Source of the DNA: Evansella clarkii
GTDB taxonomy: Bacteria > Bacillota > Bacilli > Bacillales > Salisediminibacteriaceae
NCBI RefSeq assembly: GCF_002019695.1
Contig: NZ_KV917376.1
Span: forward strand, 2,254,386-2,318,385
Length of the DNA stretch: 64,000 nt
Direction of reading: 5' to 3'
Shown: piece after piece, positions 16,455 to 26,088 of the stretch
How positions within the stretch are numbered: the stretch's first letter is position 1
Layout: the number at the start of each line of letters is the position of its first letter
The notes under the pieces: generated by a model
Told to the model about the DNA's origin: nothing
Database searches by the model: none
The model's input: only the letters and a program-made list of their open reading frames with translations
Position numbers and translations under genes: made by a program

Positions 16455-17211
16455 GGGATTCCAGCTCCTTCCATACATCCTGGAACCATCCATTGAACGC
16501 TGGATGGTTCCTTGCCTGAAATGGCAGCTCGTTTCTGAGCTCATCGGGTATATTGAAAATCCGTATGACCTGGGCGGGCCTGTGGCTCAGCAGGATGATC
16601 CGGTCGCTCATCGCAATCGCTTCGCCTATATCATGGGTGACGAGAATAGCAGTTTTCCTGTGTTGTTTTATCGTGGAAAAAACAAGGTCTTCCAGTTTTA
16701 ATTTAGTCTGGTAATCCAATGCTGAAAATGGTTCATCCAAAAGAAGGAGTTTCGGGTCGGAGGTGAGCATCCGTACGAGGGCAGCCCTCTGGCGCATACC
16801 GCCGGAAAGCTCATTCGGATAATGGTTTGCTCTGTCTCCCAACCCTAATTCATTTAATAAATACAGGGAATGCTTTCTTGTCTCTTCTGTCAGTTTCCCC
16901 ATTGTCTTTAATCCAAGGGTTATATTCTGTTCAATCGTCAGCCAGGGAAATAAATAATCCTGCTGCAGCATATAGCCAGTCTCTGGTGTAGGCTTTTTTA
17001 TCTCTTTTCCATCGAGTTTAATAGTACCGCTTGTTGGATGAATCAACCCGGATATAAGGGAAAGAAGAGTGGATTTACCGCATCCGCTTGGTCCTATAAC
17101 AGAAACGAATTCACCTTTATCTATAGCACAGCTGATATTTTTTATGGCTGTTGTCATGGAATCTCTCGAGAAAAATAATTTTTCTACTTTCTCAAGCTCC
17201 AAAAGAGCCAT
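16438..17211 (-). CDS. ytlC: ABC transporter ATP-binding protein (SsuB/TauB-like, YtlC)
   Basis: The protein has 257 residues. It has Walker [10 protein letters not shown] (residues ~40-48), Q-loop [10 protein letters not shown], signature [10 protein letters not shown], Walker [13 protein letters not shown] and switch His VTHD. It powers import through the YtlD permease. It lies between the binding protein and the permease on the same strand, with overlap into the permease gene. The C-terminal extension after the switch is short, so no extra regulatory domain is present. Confidence 0.93.
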   Translation of the reverse strand: MALLELEKVEKLFFSRDSMTTAIKNISCAIDKGEFVSVIGPSGCGKSTLLSLISGLIHPTSGTIKLDGKEIKKPTPETGYMLQQDYLFPWLTIEQNITLGLKTMGKLTEETRKHSLYLLNELGLGDRANHYPNELSGGMRQRAALVRMLTSDPKLLLLDEPFSALDYQTKLKLEDLVFSTIKQHRKTAILVTHDIGEAIAMSDRIILLSHRPAQVIRIFNIPDELRNELPFQARNHPAFNGWFQDVWKELESLEQQI

Positions 17212-17234
17212 TTATACCGCCTCCTGTTCCGGAG

Positions 17235-18233
17235 TTACTCATTCATTATTTTTTCTGCAATCTCCGTGTTTACGAGATCTTCATAGTTCACTTCCATCGG
17301 CAGTTCACCTGCTTCCTGCATAATGTCCTGCAGATGATACCATGCCTCTTCCTGCAAAACAGGGGATTCCGCATAAGAACCCTGGTCTCTGTAGCGGACA
17401 ACTACTTGTTCAATTACATCAAGGGGTGTATCATCAAAAAATTCTTCAATAGCTTCTGCAACCACATCTGCCGGCTGCTCCTGCACCCATTTCTGGGCTT
17501 TATTGATTGCCCGGGTGAACCGTTCGACCGTATCTTCGTTTTTATTTAAAAAGCTTTCCTTTGTCATGTATACAGTATATGGGACATTCCTTGATTGTGT
17601 TCCAAACGAGTCGATAATATAGCCAATGCCCTCCTGTTCAAAAACAGTCGCCTGTGGCTCAAATAATTGTACGTAATCGCCTGTGCCGGAGGCGAATGCA
17701 GAAGCAATATTACCAAAATCAATGTTCTGTATCAGCTCCAGATCAGCCTGAGGATTGATCCCGTTCTGCTTCAGCACGTATTCGCCGACCATCTGTGGCA
17801 TACCGCCTTTACGCTGTCCGAGGAAGGTGCTTCCTTTCAGATCGTCCCACTGGAAGTCGTCCGCCGGTTCTCTGGATACGAGAAATGTGCCATCAGTCTG
17901 AGTAAGCTGCGCGAAATTTATCGCAGGATCTGAGGCTTCCTGGGCATATACATAGATGGAAGTTTCCGCGCCAACAAGGGCGATGTCAGCACCGCCAGAA
18001 AGAAGGGTAGTCATAGTTGTATCTCCGCCCCAGGTAGTTGTGAGTTCTACATCAAGACCTTCATCTTCAAAAAATCCCTGGGTGATTGCTGCGTATTGAG
18101 GTGCATAAAAAATAGACCTTGTTACTTCAGCGAGCCTTACCTCCGTAGTCTCATCATTGGACCCGCAACCAGCTGTGAAGGCTGCTATTGCCAGGATTAT
18201 TAAAAATAAACAGCAATATTTTAATGATTTCAT
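17235..18233 (-). CDS. ytlA: ABC transporter substrate-binding lipoprotein (SsuA/THI5-like, YtlA)
   Basis: The protein has 332 residues from ATG 18233, which has GGAGGG 8 bp upstream; the longer frame to 18308 lacks an RBS. The signal peptide ends in the lipobox FTAGC, so the mature protein is lipid-anchored on the outer face of the membrane. The body resembles the NMT1/THI5/SsuA group (EVTRSIFYAPQYAAITQGFF near the N-terminus). Ligands for this group include sulfonates, taurine and thiamine pyrimidine precursors; the ligand is not readable here. First gene of the importer operon. Confidence 0.88.
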   Translation of the reverse strand: MKSLKYCCLFLIILAIAAFTAGCGSNDETTEVRLAEVTRSIFYAPQYAAITQGFFEDEGLDVELTTTWGGDTTMTTLLSGGADIALVGAETSIYVYAQEASDPAINFAQLTQTDGTFLVSREPADDFQWDDLKGSTFLGQRKGGMPQMVGEYVLKQNGINPQADLELIQNIDFGNIASAFASGTGDYVQLFEPQATVFEQEGIGYIIDSFGTQSRNVPYTVYMTKESFLNKNEDTVERFTRAINKAQKWVQEQPADVVAEAIEEFFDDTPLDVIEQVVVRYRDQGSYAESPVLQEEAWYHLQDIMQEAGELPMEVNYEDLVNTEIAEKIMNE

Positions 18234-18341
18234 TTTTTTCCCTCCTGAAAAAATTAGGTATCCGCTTATGGAATAAAATATGTAGTTGCAGAAAAAAAGG
18301 TGATTCATTAAAAGAGGGAAGCGGAGAATCTGTTTTCTGCA

Positions 18342-18380
18342 GAAAAAAAAGAGCCGGTGACCTCTGTGGTCTCCGGCTCC
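18342..18380 (-). terminator. Terminator of pckA
   Basis: On the minus strand, GAGCCGGAGACC / GGTCACCGGCTC is followed by eight T. Confidence 0.88.
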
Positions 18381-18389
18381 TGAAAACTG

Positions 18390-19973
18390 TTAAACTGTTG
18401 GTCCTGCTGCGTATATTTCTTCAGGAATATCCTCGAATTTTTTGAAGTTCTCTTTAAATTTCAGAGCAAGTTCTCTTGCTTTTTTATCGTAGGCTTCCTT
18501 ATCTGTCCATGTTTCTCTTGGCTGTAGTACTTCATCAGGAACACCAGGGCAGTGCATCGGTATATGAACTCCGAAAAATGGATCAATAGTAGTTTCCGTC
18601 GAAGCGAGTTCTCCTTCTAACGCTGCCTGTACCATAGCTCTTGTGTAAGCCAGGTTCATTCTTTTTCCTTCGCCGTATGGTCCCCCTGACCAGCCGGTAT
18701 TTACGAGGAATACGTTTACATCATGTTCCGCAATTTTGTCTCCGAGCATTTTAGCATAGCGGTTTGCAGGAAGAGGAAGGAATGGTTCCCCGAAGCATGT
18801 TGAGAATGTAGCTTCCGGTTTCGTGACGCCCCGTTCTGTGCCTGCCAGTTTACTAGTATAGCCTGAAATAAAATGATACATAGCCTGTTCCTTTGTCAGT
18901 TTACTGATCGGCGGTAATACGCCAAACGCATCAGCAGTCAGGAAAATAATGGTGTTTGGATGACCGGCGATACTCGGAACCATGCTGTTGGGAATGTAAT
19001 CAATCGGATAAGCAGCTCTTGTGTTTTCTGTATAAAGATTACTGTCATAATCCGGAATTCTCGTTTCTTCATCAACGACTACGTTTTCCAGAACGGAACC
19101 ATATCTGATCGCGTTAAAAATCTGAGGTTCCTTTTCTTCAGAAAGATTAATAGTTTTCGCATAGCAGCCACCTTCAATGTTAAATACACCATTGAGGGAC
19201 CATCCATGCTCGTCATCTCCTATGAGTGAGCGCTGAGGATCGGCGGAGAGTGTTGTTTTTCCTGTTCCTGAAAGACCGAAGAAGAGTGCCGTATCTCCTT
19301 CTCTGCCAACATTAGCAGAACAGTGCATAGGAAGTACTTCTCTTTCCGGAAGAAGGTAGTTCATAATGGAGAAGATAGATTTTTTCATTTCTCCAGCGTA
19401 TTCTGTTCCTCCAATGAGGATTGTCTTTTTCTCAAAAGATACGATAATGAACGCTTCCGAATTAGTGCCATCAATTGCCGGGTCCGCTTTAAATCCTGGA
19501 GCTGACACAATAGTGAATTCAGGTGTGAAATCTTTCAGTTCATTTTCCGTTGGACGAATGAAGAGCTGCTGGACAAACAAATTATGCCACGCTAATTCGT
19601 TGATTGTGCGGATTGGCAGCTGAGTGCTTTTATCCGCCCCTGCAAAACCGTGCCTCACAAAAATTTCGTCTCTCTCGCTCAGGTAATTCAGCACTTTCAC
19701 ATAAAGGCGTTCGAATATTTCCGGAGAGACAGGTTTATTGACAGCACCCCAGGCTATTTTATCTTTTACGGAACGTTCTTCTACAATAAATTTATCCTTA
19801 GGAGACCGCCCTGTATAGCTGCCGGTAGTGGCTCTGAACGCCCCGGTGGAAGTGAGTATTCCTTCCCCGCGTTCAAGCCCTTTTTCAATGAGGCGGGCTG
19901 CAGACAGATCCTTGTTAACGTTTGCATTATCCAATGTTCTTTCAAGTTCTGTTTCAAAATGAATAATACTCAT
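18390..19973 (-). CDS. pckA: Phosphoenolpyruvate carboxykinase (ATP)
   Basis: The protein has 527 residues, the same size as B. subtilis PckA. It converts oxaloacetate and ATP to phosphoenolpyruvate and CO2, the entry step of gluconeogenesis. It shows the P-loop [14 protein letters not shown] (residues ~240-253), the upstream [11 protein letters not shown], and [15 protein letters not shown] near residue 440. ATG 19973 is chosen over the longer frame because GAAAGGAAG lies just upstream. It is transcribed toward the importer operon and divergently from metK. CcpN-like boxes lie upstream, suggesting glycolytic repression. Confidence 0.96.
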   Translation of the reverse strand: MSIIHFETELERTLDNANVNKDLSAARLIEKGLERGEGILTSTGAFRATTGSYTGRSPKDKFIVEERSVKDKIAWGAVNKPVSPEIFERLYVKVLNYLSERDEIFVRHGFAGADKSTQLPIRTINELAWHNLFVQQLFIRPTENELKDFTPEFTIVSAPGFKADPAIDGTNSEAFIIVSFEKKTILIGGTEYAGEMKKSIFSIMNYLLPEREVLPMHCSANVGREGDTALFFGLSGTGKTTLSADPQRSLIGDDEHGWSLNGVFNIEGGCYAKTINLSEEKEPQIFNAIRYGSVLENVVVDEETRIPDYDSNLYTENTRAAYPIDYIPNSMVPSIAGHPNTIIFLTADAFGVLPPISKLTKEQAMYHFISGYTSKLAGTERGVTKPEATFSTCFGEPFLPLPANRYAKMLGDKIAEHDVNVFLVNTGWSGGPYGEGKRMNLAYTRAMVQAALEGELASTETTIDPFFGVHIPMHCPGVPDEVLQPRETWTDKEAYDKKARELALKFKENFKKFEDIPEEIYAAGPTV

Positions 19974-20040
19974 AATTATCTTCCTTTCGGTTAAGAGGTT
20001 TCTTCTATATAAGTCGTGCAATTCATTGTAATCTGCTAAT

Positions 20041-20095
20041 TAGTATAACACATATATTTAAATAATTTATACTAATTTATGAATTTTGTGCAATG
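20041..20095 (-). promoter_or_regulatory. pckA promoter region with a CcpN-like operator
   Basis: On the minus strand, a -35 TTGCAC (20084-20089 region) and -10 TATAAA are separated by 16 bp. Downstream, TGTGTTATACT (plus 20041-20051) fits the TRTGHYATAYW consensus I recall for CcpN, the gluconeogenic repressor of pckA and gapB in B. subtilis. The operator just downstream of the -10 would block transcription. Confidence 0.5.
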
Positions 20096-20259
20096 ATTTT
20101 TTAGGAAGTTTTGTTGAAAAAAAATCTATGTATTTTATAAGTGGGTTATCTGTATTAAAACAGCCGGAATATCAAGGGGGATTTCTAAATTAAGCTCTTT
20201 CAAAAAAAGTGTTGTTTTTACCTGTGTCCCTTGTTAAACGTATTGACGAGCTTTCTATT

Positions 20260-20270
20260 AGTATAACATT
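20260..20270 (-). promoter_or_regulatory. Second CcpN-like box upstream of pckA
   Basis: Minus-strand AATGTTATACT matches 10 of 11 positions of the same consensus, and shares ATTAGTATAACA with the first box 219 bp away. The surrounding 20100-20650 stretch holds no gene that I can support. Confidence 0.35.
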
Positions 20271-20655
20271 GTTTTTTCCTCAGGTCCTGTGTGACTGCTG
20301 ATTTTCAGATGGCCTTTCAATAACAGGGCGTTGATCTGTCTTTCTGAATGTAGTTTCATGGCAATAAGTCGAGGGAAGAGGAATATACAGGTTATTGCTG
20401 CAGCGTGTGGACAGCGGGTTCCGGATGGTTCCGCGTATCCGGCTGGAGGTGCATCCTTAACCCATGATTGGCTAATCAATGTAAAAGCATGTTCAGGAAA
20501 TTACTAAATACTTAGCTGGGCATTCATAATTATTCTGTAAGGTGAAAAGACTACCTGTATAAAAACTCCTGACAAAGCATCTTCGGGGAATGAGGAAAGG
20601 TTTTACACAAAGACTAACATTTCCTTCATCTACATAGGGAAAAATGTCTTATATG

Positions 20656-20684
20656 TTGACAGAGGGTATTAAATCAGTTATCCT
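20656..20684 (+). promoter_or_regulatory. Promoter of the S-box/metK transcript
   Basis: TTGACA (20656-20661), 17 bp, TATCCT (20679-20684): a good SigA-type promoter about 10 bp before the expected start of the riboswitch RNA. Confidence 0.75.
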
Positions 20685-20699
20685 TTTTCCGAACGGATA

Positions 20700-20873
20700 C
20701 TCTTATCCCGAGATGGCGGAGGGACAGGCCCGAAGAAGCCCGGCAACCATCACCACCCTTAGACAATGGTGAACGGTGCTAACCTGCAAGGTACATCTGT
20801 GTATATACCTTGGCTGATAAGAGGCAAAAGGCTAGTGAGCAACCTTTTCCTCCAATGGAAAAGGGTTTTTTTA
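20700..20873 (+). promoter_or_regulatory. SAM-I (S-box) riboswitch with terminator, controlling metK
   Basis: The aptamer runs from CTCTTATC (20700) to the P1 partner GATAAGAG (20816-20823). The core shows the S-box pattern GAGGGACAGGCCCGAAGAAGCCCGGCAACC split over 20717-20747 (only parts quoted: GGCCCGAAGAAGCCCGGCAA). The terminator AACCTTTTCC / GGAAAAGGGTT plus T7 is at 20840-20873. High SAM closes P1 and permits the terminator, shutting off SAM synthetase. Confidence 0.97.
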
Positions 20874-21100
20874 TTGGTTAATATCCTGGAAAACATGCAG
20901 ATCATCCGGCTGGCGGAGTTTCATTCTGTTTTTAGCAAACCGGCAGGAAGCAGCATCCGCCTTGAAACGCTTTGTTTATATAACAAAGTTAATTATAGTG
21001 TTGCAGCTTATATGATCAGTCACATACAGCTCGGAGAACGAGTACCGTTGAATTATTGCACCTAACCTAATTACTGCAAAATCTTAAGGAGGTACGTACT

Positions 21101-22309
21101 GTGGCAAAAAAACGACGTTTATTTACATCTGAATCAGTAACGGAGGGGCATCCTGATAAAATCTGTGACCAGATTTCCGATGCTATTTTAGATGAAATTA
21201 TGAAAAATGACCCAAACGCCCGCGTAGCGTGTGAAACCTCGGTAACAACCGGATTAGTACTGGTAGCCGGAGAAATCAGCACTACAACTTACGTGGACAT
21301 TCCAAAAATTGTCCGTGAAACGATAAAAGGAATTGGTTATACAAGGGCTAAATACGGGTTTGACTACGAAACTTGTGCAGTTTTGACTTCTATTGATGAA
21401 CAGTCTCCGGACATTGCCCAGGGTGTGGACCAGGCACTTGAAGCCCGTGAAGGACAAATGACAGATGAAGAAATTGAAGCAATCGGAGCTGGTGACCAGG
21501 GGCTGATGTTCGGATATGCTGATAACCAGACACCTGAACTTATGCCACTGCCAATTTCACTGGCACACCGTCTATCCCGCCGTCTTAGTGAAGTGAGAAA
21601 AAGCGGAGTAGTGGACTACCTGCGCCCGGATGGAAAAACACAGGTAACTGTAGAATACGACGAAAATGACAATCCAGTGAGAATCGACACGATTGTTATT
21701 TCTACACAGCATCACGCTGAAGCTACTTTGGAAGAAATTAAGGCGGCATTAAAAGAGCATGTAATCAAGCCGGTCGTCCCTGAAGAACTCATTGATGAAG
21801 AAACAAAATACTTCATTAACCCTACAGGCCGATTTGTTATCGGTGGCCCGCAGGGAGATGCGGGACTTACCGGACGTAAGATTATTGTTGATACTTACGG
21901 CGGATACGCACGCCACGGTGGAGGTGCTTTCTCAGGGAAGGACGCTACAAAGGTAGACAGATCCGCAGCATACGCAGCCCGTTATGTTGCGAAAAATATC
22001 GTGGCTTCCGGACTGGCTGACCGCTGTGAAGTGCAGCTTGCATATGCAATTGGTGTTGCCCAGCCAGTATCAATCTCTGTTGATACATTTGGTACAGGCA
22101 AAGTTTCTGAAGAGGTGCTTGTAGATGTTGTTCGTAACAACTTTGACCTGAGACCTGCAGGAATCATTAAAATGCTTGACCTGCGCAGACCAATTTACAA
22201 GCAGACAGCTGCATACGGGCACTTTGGCCGTACAGATGTTGAACTGCCATGGGAGCGTACAGACAAAGCAGAAATTATGAAAGAAGAAGCTGAAAGAATT
22301 TCTGAATAA
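21101..22309 (+). CDS. metK: S-adenosylmethionine synthetase
   Basis: The protein has 402 residues. It makes SAM from methionine and ATP. Family motifs include [15 protein letters not shown] (residues ~13-27), [12 protein letters not shown] (~119-130) and the P-loop-like GGGAFSGKD. The start is GTG 21101, with AAGGAGGT upstream. An S-box riboswitch 230 bp upstream gives feedback control by the product. The 227 bp between the riboswitch terminator and the start hold no other gene. A strong terminator follows. Confidence 0.97.
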   Translation: MAKKRRLFTSESVTEGHPDKICDQISDAILDEIMKNDPNARVACETSVTTGLVLVAGEISTTTYVDIPKIVRETIKGIGYTRAKYGFDYETCAVLTSIDEQSPDIAQGVDQALEAREGQMTDEEIEAIGAGDQGLMFGYADNQTPELMPLPISLAHRLSRRLSEVRKSGVVDYLRPDGKTQVTVEYDENDNPVRIDTIVISTQHHAEATLEEIKAALKEHVIKPVVPEELIDEETKYFINPTGRFVIGGPQGDAGLTGRKIIVDTYGGYARHGGGAFSGKDATKVDRSAAYAARYVAKNIVASGLADRCEVQLAYAIGVAQPVSISVDTFGTGKVSEEVLVDVVRNNFDLRPAGIIKMLDLRRPIYKQTAAYGHFGRTDVELPWERTDKAEIMKEEAERISE

Positions 22310-22324
22310 TAATGAAGTGAATCG

Positions 22325-22370
22325 AAAATCCCTGAAGGCACTGAATTGTGCCTTCAGGGATTTTTTTGTT
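22325..22370 (+). terminator. Terminator of metK
   Basis: AAAATCCCTGAAGGCAC / GTGCCTTCAGGGATTTT stem with a long T-run. Confidence 0.92.
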
Positions 22371-22502
22371 TTGTGAGGGGAGTGTGGGGGAAGGTAGTAT
22401 GGCTTATAGTCCTTGTGGGCGCGTTAAGGGTTGAGGTTGTGAAATGATGTGAAAGTGGCGTTCTTTTGGCATATAAAACTTATAATGATAGGATCTTACC
22501 GG

Positions 22503-23386
22503 CTCAAGGAATGCAAGAGGTTCTTACATTCCTTGAGGGAGAGAGTTTTAACGGCTCAAGTAGTGCAAGAAGTTCTTGCATCCCATGAGAGGGAGGATTG
22601 GGTGGGTTCAAGTAGTGAAAGAGGTTCGTGCATCCCATGAGAGGGAGGATTGGGTGGGTTCAAGTAGTGAAAGAGGTTCTTGCATCCCATGAGAGGGAGG
22701 ATTGGGTGGATTCAAGTAGTGCAAGGAGGTCTTGCATCCCTTGAAAGAGAGGAAAAGGTGAACTCAAGTAGTGAAAGAGCGTCTTGCATCCCTTGAAAGA
22801 GAGGAAAAGGTGAACTCAAGTGTTGTAAGAGCGTCTTGCGTCCCTTGAAAGACAGGAAATGATGCACTCAAGTGTTGCAAGAGCGTCTTGCCTCCCTTGA
22901 AAGAGAGGAAAGGGTGAACTCAAGTAGTGCAAGAGCGTCTTGCATCCCTTGAAAGAGAGGAAAGGGTGCACTCAAGTGTTGCAAGAGCGTCTTGCATCCC
23001 TTGAAAGAGAGGAAAGGGTGCACTCAAGTGGTGCAAGAACGTCTTGCATCCCTTGAAAGAGAGGAAAGGGTGCACTCAAGTGTTGCAAGAACGTCTTGCA
23101 TCCCGTGAGAGAGGACATTGCCTCGACTCAAGTACTGCAAGAAGGTCTTGCACCCCATGAGAGAAAGAATTGTAACTACTCAAGTACTGCAAGAGGTGGA
23201 TTCATGCATTGAGGAGGAAGATCGCTCCGTCTGAATTCCAGAAAGAGCCCGATTCATCCCTTGAGCGAGACAATCACCCTGTCTGAATTCCAGAAAGAGC
23301 CCGATTCATCCCTTGAGCAAGACGACCACCCCGTTTGGATTCCAGAAAGAACCCAATTCCCCCCTGAGCAACACCATCGCTCCTCC
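22503..23386. repeat. Array of seventeen 52-bp palindromic repeats (array 2)
   Basis: Units start every 52 bp from 22503 to 23335 without a single register slip. The typical unit is CTCAAGTAGTGCAAG, AGCGT, CTTGCATCCCTTGA plus a purine-rich spacer GAGAGGAAAGGGTG. Sub-blocks differ: units 3-5 end in CATGAGAGGGAGGATTGGGTGG, units 6-12 in TTGAAAGAGAGGAAAGG, and units 15-17 use a diverged core (GAATTCCAGAAAGAGCCCG) but keep CATCCCTTGAG and the length. The array lies between convergent metK (+) and ytoA (-). The short open frame at 22449-22640 is repeat-derived. Confidence 0.93.
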
Positions 23387-23452
23387 GAAATAAGGAAAGG
23401 GGGTCAATCGCTAGCTACATGACCCCTCGCCCAGCCTCATATACACCACTAA

Positions 23453-23986
23453 CTATCTTTTTTTACCAATACCTTTCTCTTTCAAGTCTTTATAATACTG
23501 GCCTTTTTCGATATATTCTCTGCGAATCCGGTCCATATCCATCAAATCTTCATCATTTATTTCACGAATGACCTTAGCCGGGCGGCCGAACGCCATAGTT
23601 CTTGGGGGAATTACTTTCCCAGGAGGCACCAGGCTTCCTGCGCCGATAAATGCTCCTTCACCAATCTCGGCTTTATCTAAAATGACAGATCCCATCCCAA
23701 TCAGCGCATGCTTCCTGATAACACAACTGTGCAAGGTGCACTGGTGTCCTACAGTTACCCCATCCTCGATTACAAGGGGATTATTTGGGCTTTGATGAAG
23801 CATACTGTTATCCTGAATATTAACTCGTTTGCCAATAAAAGTCGGAGCAACATCCCCGCGGATCACTGTGTTAAACCAAATACCTGATTTTTCACCGATC
23901 GTTACATCCCCGATTACTACAGCACCTTCAGCGAGATAAGCTGTTTCATCAATTTCAGGCCATTTATCTTTATATGGGTAAATCAT
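23453..23986 (-). CDS. ytoA: Gamma-carbonic anhydrase-like hexapeptide-repeat protein (YtoA)
   Basis: The protein has 177 residues. Repeated hexapeptide turns (GAVVIGDVTIGEKSGIWF, then VTVGHQ, ALIGMGSVI, IGEGAFIGAGS) predict a left-handed beta-helix. Conserved histidines (MLHQS, VGHQCTLHSC) match the zinc/metal-binding positions of gamma-class carbonic anhydrase relatives, including the E. coli YrdA group. The C-terminus is a helical tail. The true activity of YtoA-type proteins is unsettled. It sits in the Bacillus-conserved ytoA-ytpA neighbourhood, transcribed toward array 2. Confidence 0.9.
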   Translation of the reverse strand: MIYPYKDKWPEIDETAYLAEGAVVIGDVTIGEKSGIWFNTVIRGDVAPTFIGKRVNIQDNSMLHQSPNNPLVIEDGVTVGHQCTLHSCVIRKHALIGMGSVILDKAEIGEGAFIGAGSLVPPGKVIPPRTMAFGRPAKVIREINDEDLMDMDRIRREYIEKGQYYKDLKEKGIGKKR

Positions 23987-24121
23987 CGAATCGCCTCCTT
24001 CTTCCTTCTTCTTCTGATAAGTTTATCAAATTTTCAGTTATGAGAAAAACCAGGAAGCCTGCCGCTTGACGCAGCTCACTTAAGCGCGGATGATATAGAG
24101 TATAAATCAGGAGGGATTTCG

Positions 24122-24910
24122 ATGTGGAAATATGAAGCTATAGAAGCAAAAGCTGTCTTTGTTATTGTACACGGAGCCGGAGAGTATCATGTTCGTTACA
24201 ACTGGGTAGTGGAACAGCTGACAAACCTCCGTTATCACGTAATCCTGGGAGACCTTCCGGGGCAGGGGACCACCAAAGGTCCTTCCGGTCATATAAATTC
24301 GTTTAATGATTATATAGATAACGTTACAAAATGGCTCAGAGAAGCTAAACAATACGGGTTGCCGGTAATATTGCTTGCTCACAGTATGGGCGGACTCATT
24401 TCCATTCATACGTTAATGAAATTGCATGAAAAAGACCTGCCTGATGCAGTGATCTTATCTTCTCCATGCTTAGGGCTTGTAAATGATCCGCCAGTGTCCA
24501 AAAAACTAATGGCATCCATTTTAAATGTAGCGGCACCACGCTTCCGTTTTCCGTCCGGGCTGGCTCCAGGTTCAGGAACAAGAAGTGAAGAAATGAGGCA
24601 GAGAGATGCGGCAGACCCGCTGCTCGTGAAAAAAGTCAGTGCAAGATGGTACACAGAATTAGTCAAAGCGATGAAACAGGCACACGAGAGAACAGATGCC
24701 TTCCCTGATATACCTGTCCTTGTCTCTCAGGGAGGCACTGATCTTATTGTCAATAAGGAACGGGGACGAAGCTGGTTTGACAAGCTCCCTGTATCTAATA
24801 AATATTATAAGGAATGGGAAGGTCTGTACCATGAAGTACTTAATGAACCGGAACAAGACAGAGTTTTCGCTCATATGCTTGGGTTTGTTACTCTCAATAT
24901 CTCATGTTAA
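24122..24910 (+). CDS. ytpA: YtpA-like alpha/beta hydrolase (lysophospholipase)
   Basis: The protein has 262 residues. It has the nucleophile elbow LLAHSMGGL (residues ~86-94), an early FVIVHGAGEYHVRY oxyanion segment, a catalytic Asp candidate in GGTDLIV and a His in LYHEVLNEP. In B. subtilis YtpA is a phospholipase/lysophospholipase required for the phospholipid antibiotic bacilysocin, and it forms an operon with ytpB. The same arrangement is seen here, with ytpB starting about 50 bp later. AGGAGGG precedes ATG 24122. Confidence 0.92.
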   Translation: MWKYEAIEAKAVFVIVHGAGEYHVRYNWVVEQLTNLRYHVILGDLPGQGTTKGPSGHINSFNDYIDNVTKWLREAKQYGLPVILLAHSMGGLISIHTLMKLHEKDLPDAVILSSPCLGLVNDPPVSKKLMASILNVAAPRFRFPSGLAPGSGTRSEEMRQRDAADPLLVKKVSARWYTELVKAMKQAHERTDAFPDIPVLVSQGGTDLIVNKERGRSWFDKLPVSNKYYKEWEGLYHEVLNEPEQDRVFAHMLGFVTLNISC

Positions 24911-24962
24911 TCTATAAGCTATGACCTTTTGAATTCAGACAGATGTGAGGAGGAAGCAGATT

Positions 24963-26027
24963 GTGAGAATACCCACGACCTCGTGGACATTGATGTATCA
25001 AATATATAAGAAGGTTCTTCCTTCTGTGCACAAATATTTAGCTGGCTGGAAAAATAAAGCGGCTAATATCCCTGACCAGGAACTGCGCTCTCAGGCGCTT
25101 GCTAGTATAGAGACAAAAACTTTCCACTGTGAAGGAGGCGCCATATACGGACTTCTCGGCGGAAAAAAAAGAGAGGAAGTTATCGAGTTTATTGTAGCTT
25201 ACCAGACAATCAGCGACTATCTTGATAATCTTTGTGACCGCAGTACCTCGCTTGATCCTGAGGACTTCCGTGCACTGCATGAAAGCATGCAGGATGCGCT
25301 GACACCAGGTGCAGAACTTAAGGATTATTACCGTTACAGGGATGAAAATGAGGATGGGGGCTACCTGGCCGATTTAGTAAGCACATGCCAGAAGTGTGTG
25401 GCCGCTTTTCCATCTTATCAGTGTGTAGAAAAGCAAAATCAGGAACTCTCTCTCCTGTACAGTGATCTGCAAGTACATAAGCATGTGACAAAAGAGGAGC
25501 GGGTTCCCCGGCTGGAGAAATGGTTTGCCGCCTATGCAGAGGACCTTCCTCCGATGAGCTGGTATGAGTTTTCTGCCAGCACAGGCTCTACGCTTGGTAT
25601 TTTCTGCCTTACAGCCTACTCAGCCGCATCAGAGACTTTATCACCTGAAGAAGCGGAAAAAATAAAATCAGGCTATTTCCCATGGGTTCAGGGGCTCCAT
25701 ATTTTAATGGACTATTTTATCGACCAGGAAGAGGACAGGCAGGGTGGAGATTTAAACTTCTGTTTTTATTATAAAAATGAAGAAGAAATGCTCACAAGAA
25801 TGGAGTATTTTTACATAATGGCGGAACAGAGTATTAAAGAACTGCCTGACTGGAAGTTTCACCGGCTTATCAATAACGGGCTCCTTGCAATCTATCTGGC
25901 AGATGACAAAGTTAAAAAGGATCCTGAATTGCGGAAAAAAGGAAATCGTTTTATAAAAAGCGGTGGAGCACCAACGCTGTTTTTCTATATGAATGGGTGG
26001 ATATACAGAAGGAAAAGCAGAACGTAA
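24963..26027 (+). CDS. ytpB: YtpB, tetraprenyl-beta-curcumene synthase family
   Basis: The protein has about 354 residues. It is a large (DUF2600) terpene synthase; the B. subtilis enzyme cyclises long-chain (C35) prenyl diphosphate to tetraprenyl-beta-curcumene, the precursor of sesquarterpenes. The DYLDNLCDR segment (near residue 85) supplies the Asp-rich motif, and the FCFYYKNEEEMLTRMEYF block lies near the C-terminus. GTG 24963 is preferred because GAGGAGG lies 9 bp upstream; the frame is open from GTG 24945, which would sit on the RBS. It is in an operon with ytpA. Confidence 0.92.
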   Translation: MRIPTTSWTLMYQIYKKVLPSVHKYLAGWKNKAANIPDQELRSQALASIETKTFHCEGGAIYGLLGGKKREEVIEFIVAYQTISDYLDNLCDRSTSLDPEDFRALHESMQDALTPGAELKDYYRYRDENEDGGYLADLVSTCQKCVAAFPSYQCVEKQNQELSLLYSDLQVHKHVTKEERVPRLEKWFAAYAEDLPPMSWYEFSASTGSTLGIFCLTAYSAASETLSPEEAEKIKSGYFPWVQGLHILMDYFIDQEEDRQGGDLNFCFYYKNEEEMLTRMEYFYIMAEQSIKELPDWKFHRLINNGLLAIYLADDKVKKDPELRKKGNRFIKSGGAPTLFFYMNGWIYRRKSRT

Positions 26028-26042
26028 CGGAATGAAAAAGTG

Positions 26043-26088
26043 AAAAGAGCCAGGAGACTGTGTTAAGCTCCCTGGCTCTTTTTCTTTC
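26043..26088. terminator. Terminator between ytpB and mnmM (convergent)
   Basis: AAAAGAGCCAGG / CCTGGCTCTTTTTC stem; the A-run upstream makes it usable from both sides. Confidence 0.8.

Noticed and set aside
20258-20479. Minus-strand 73-residue frame upstream of pckA
   Set aside because: No RBS, no family resemblance, unusual composition; treated as non-coding.
22449-22640. 63-residue open frame at the start of array 2
   Set aside because: It is built from repeat units and has no credible RBS or family.
22503-23386. CRISPR array
   Set aside because: Units are palindromic throughout with related, not unique, spacers of 17 bp; no cas genes are present.
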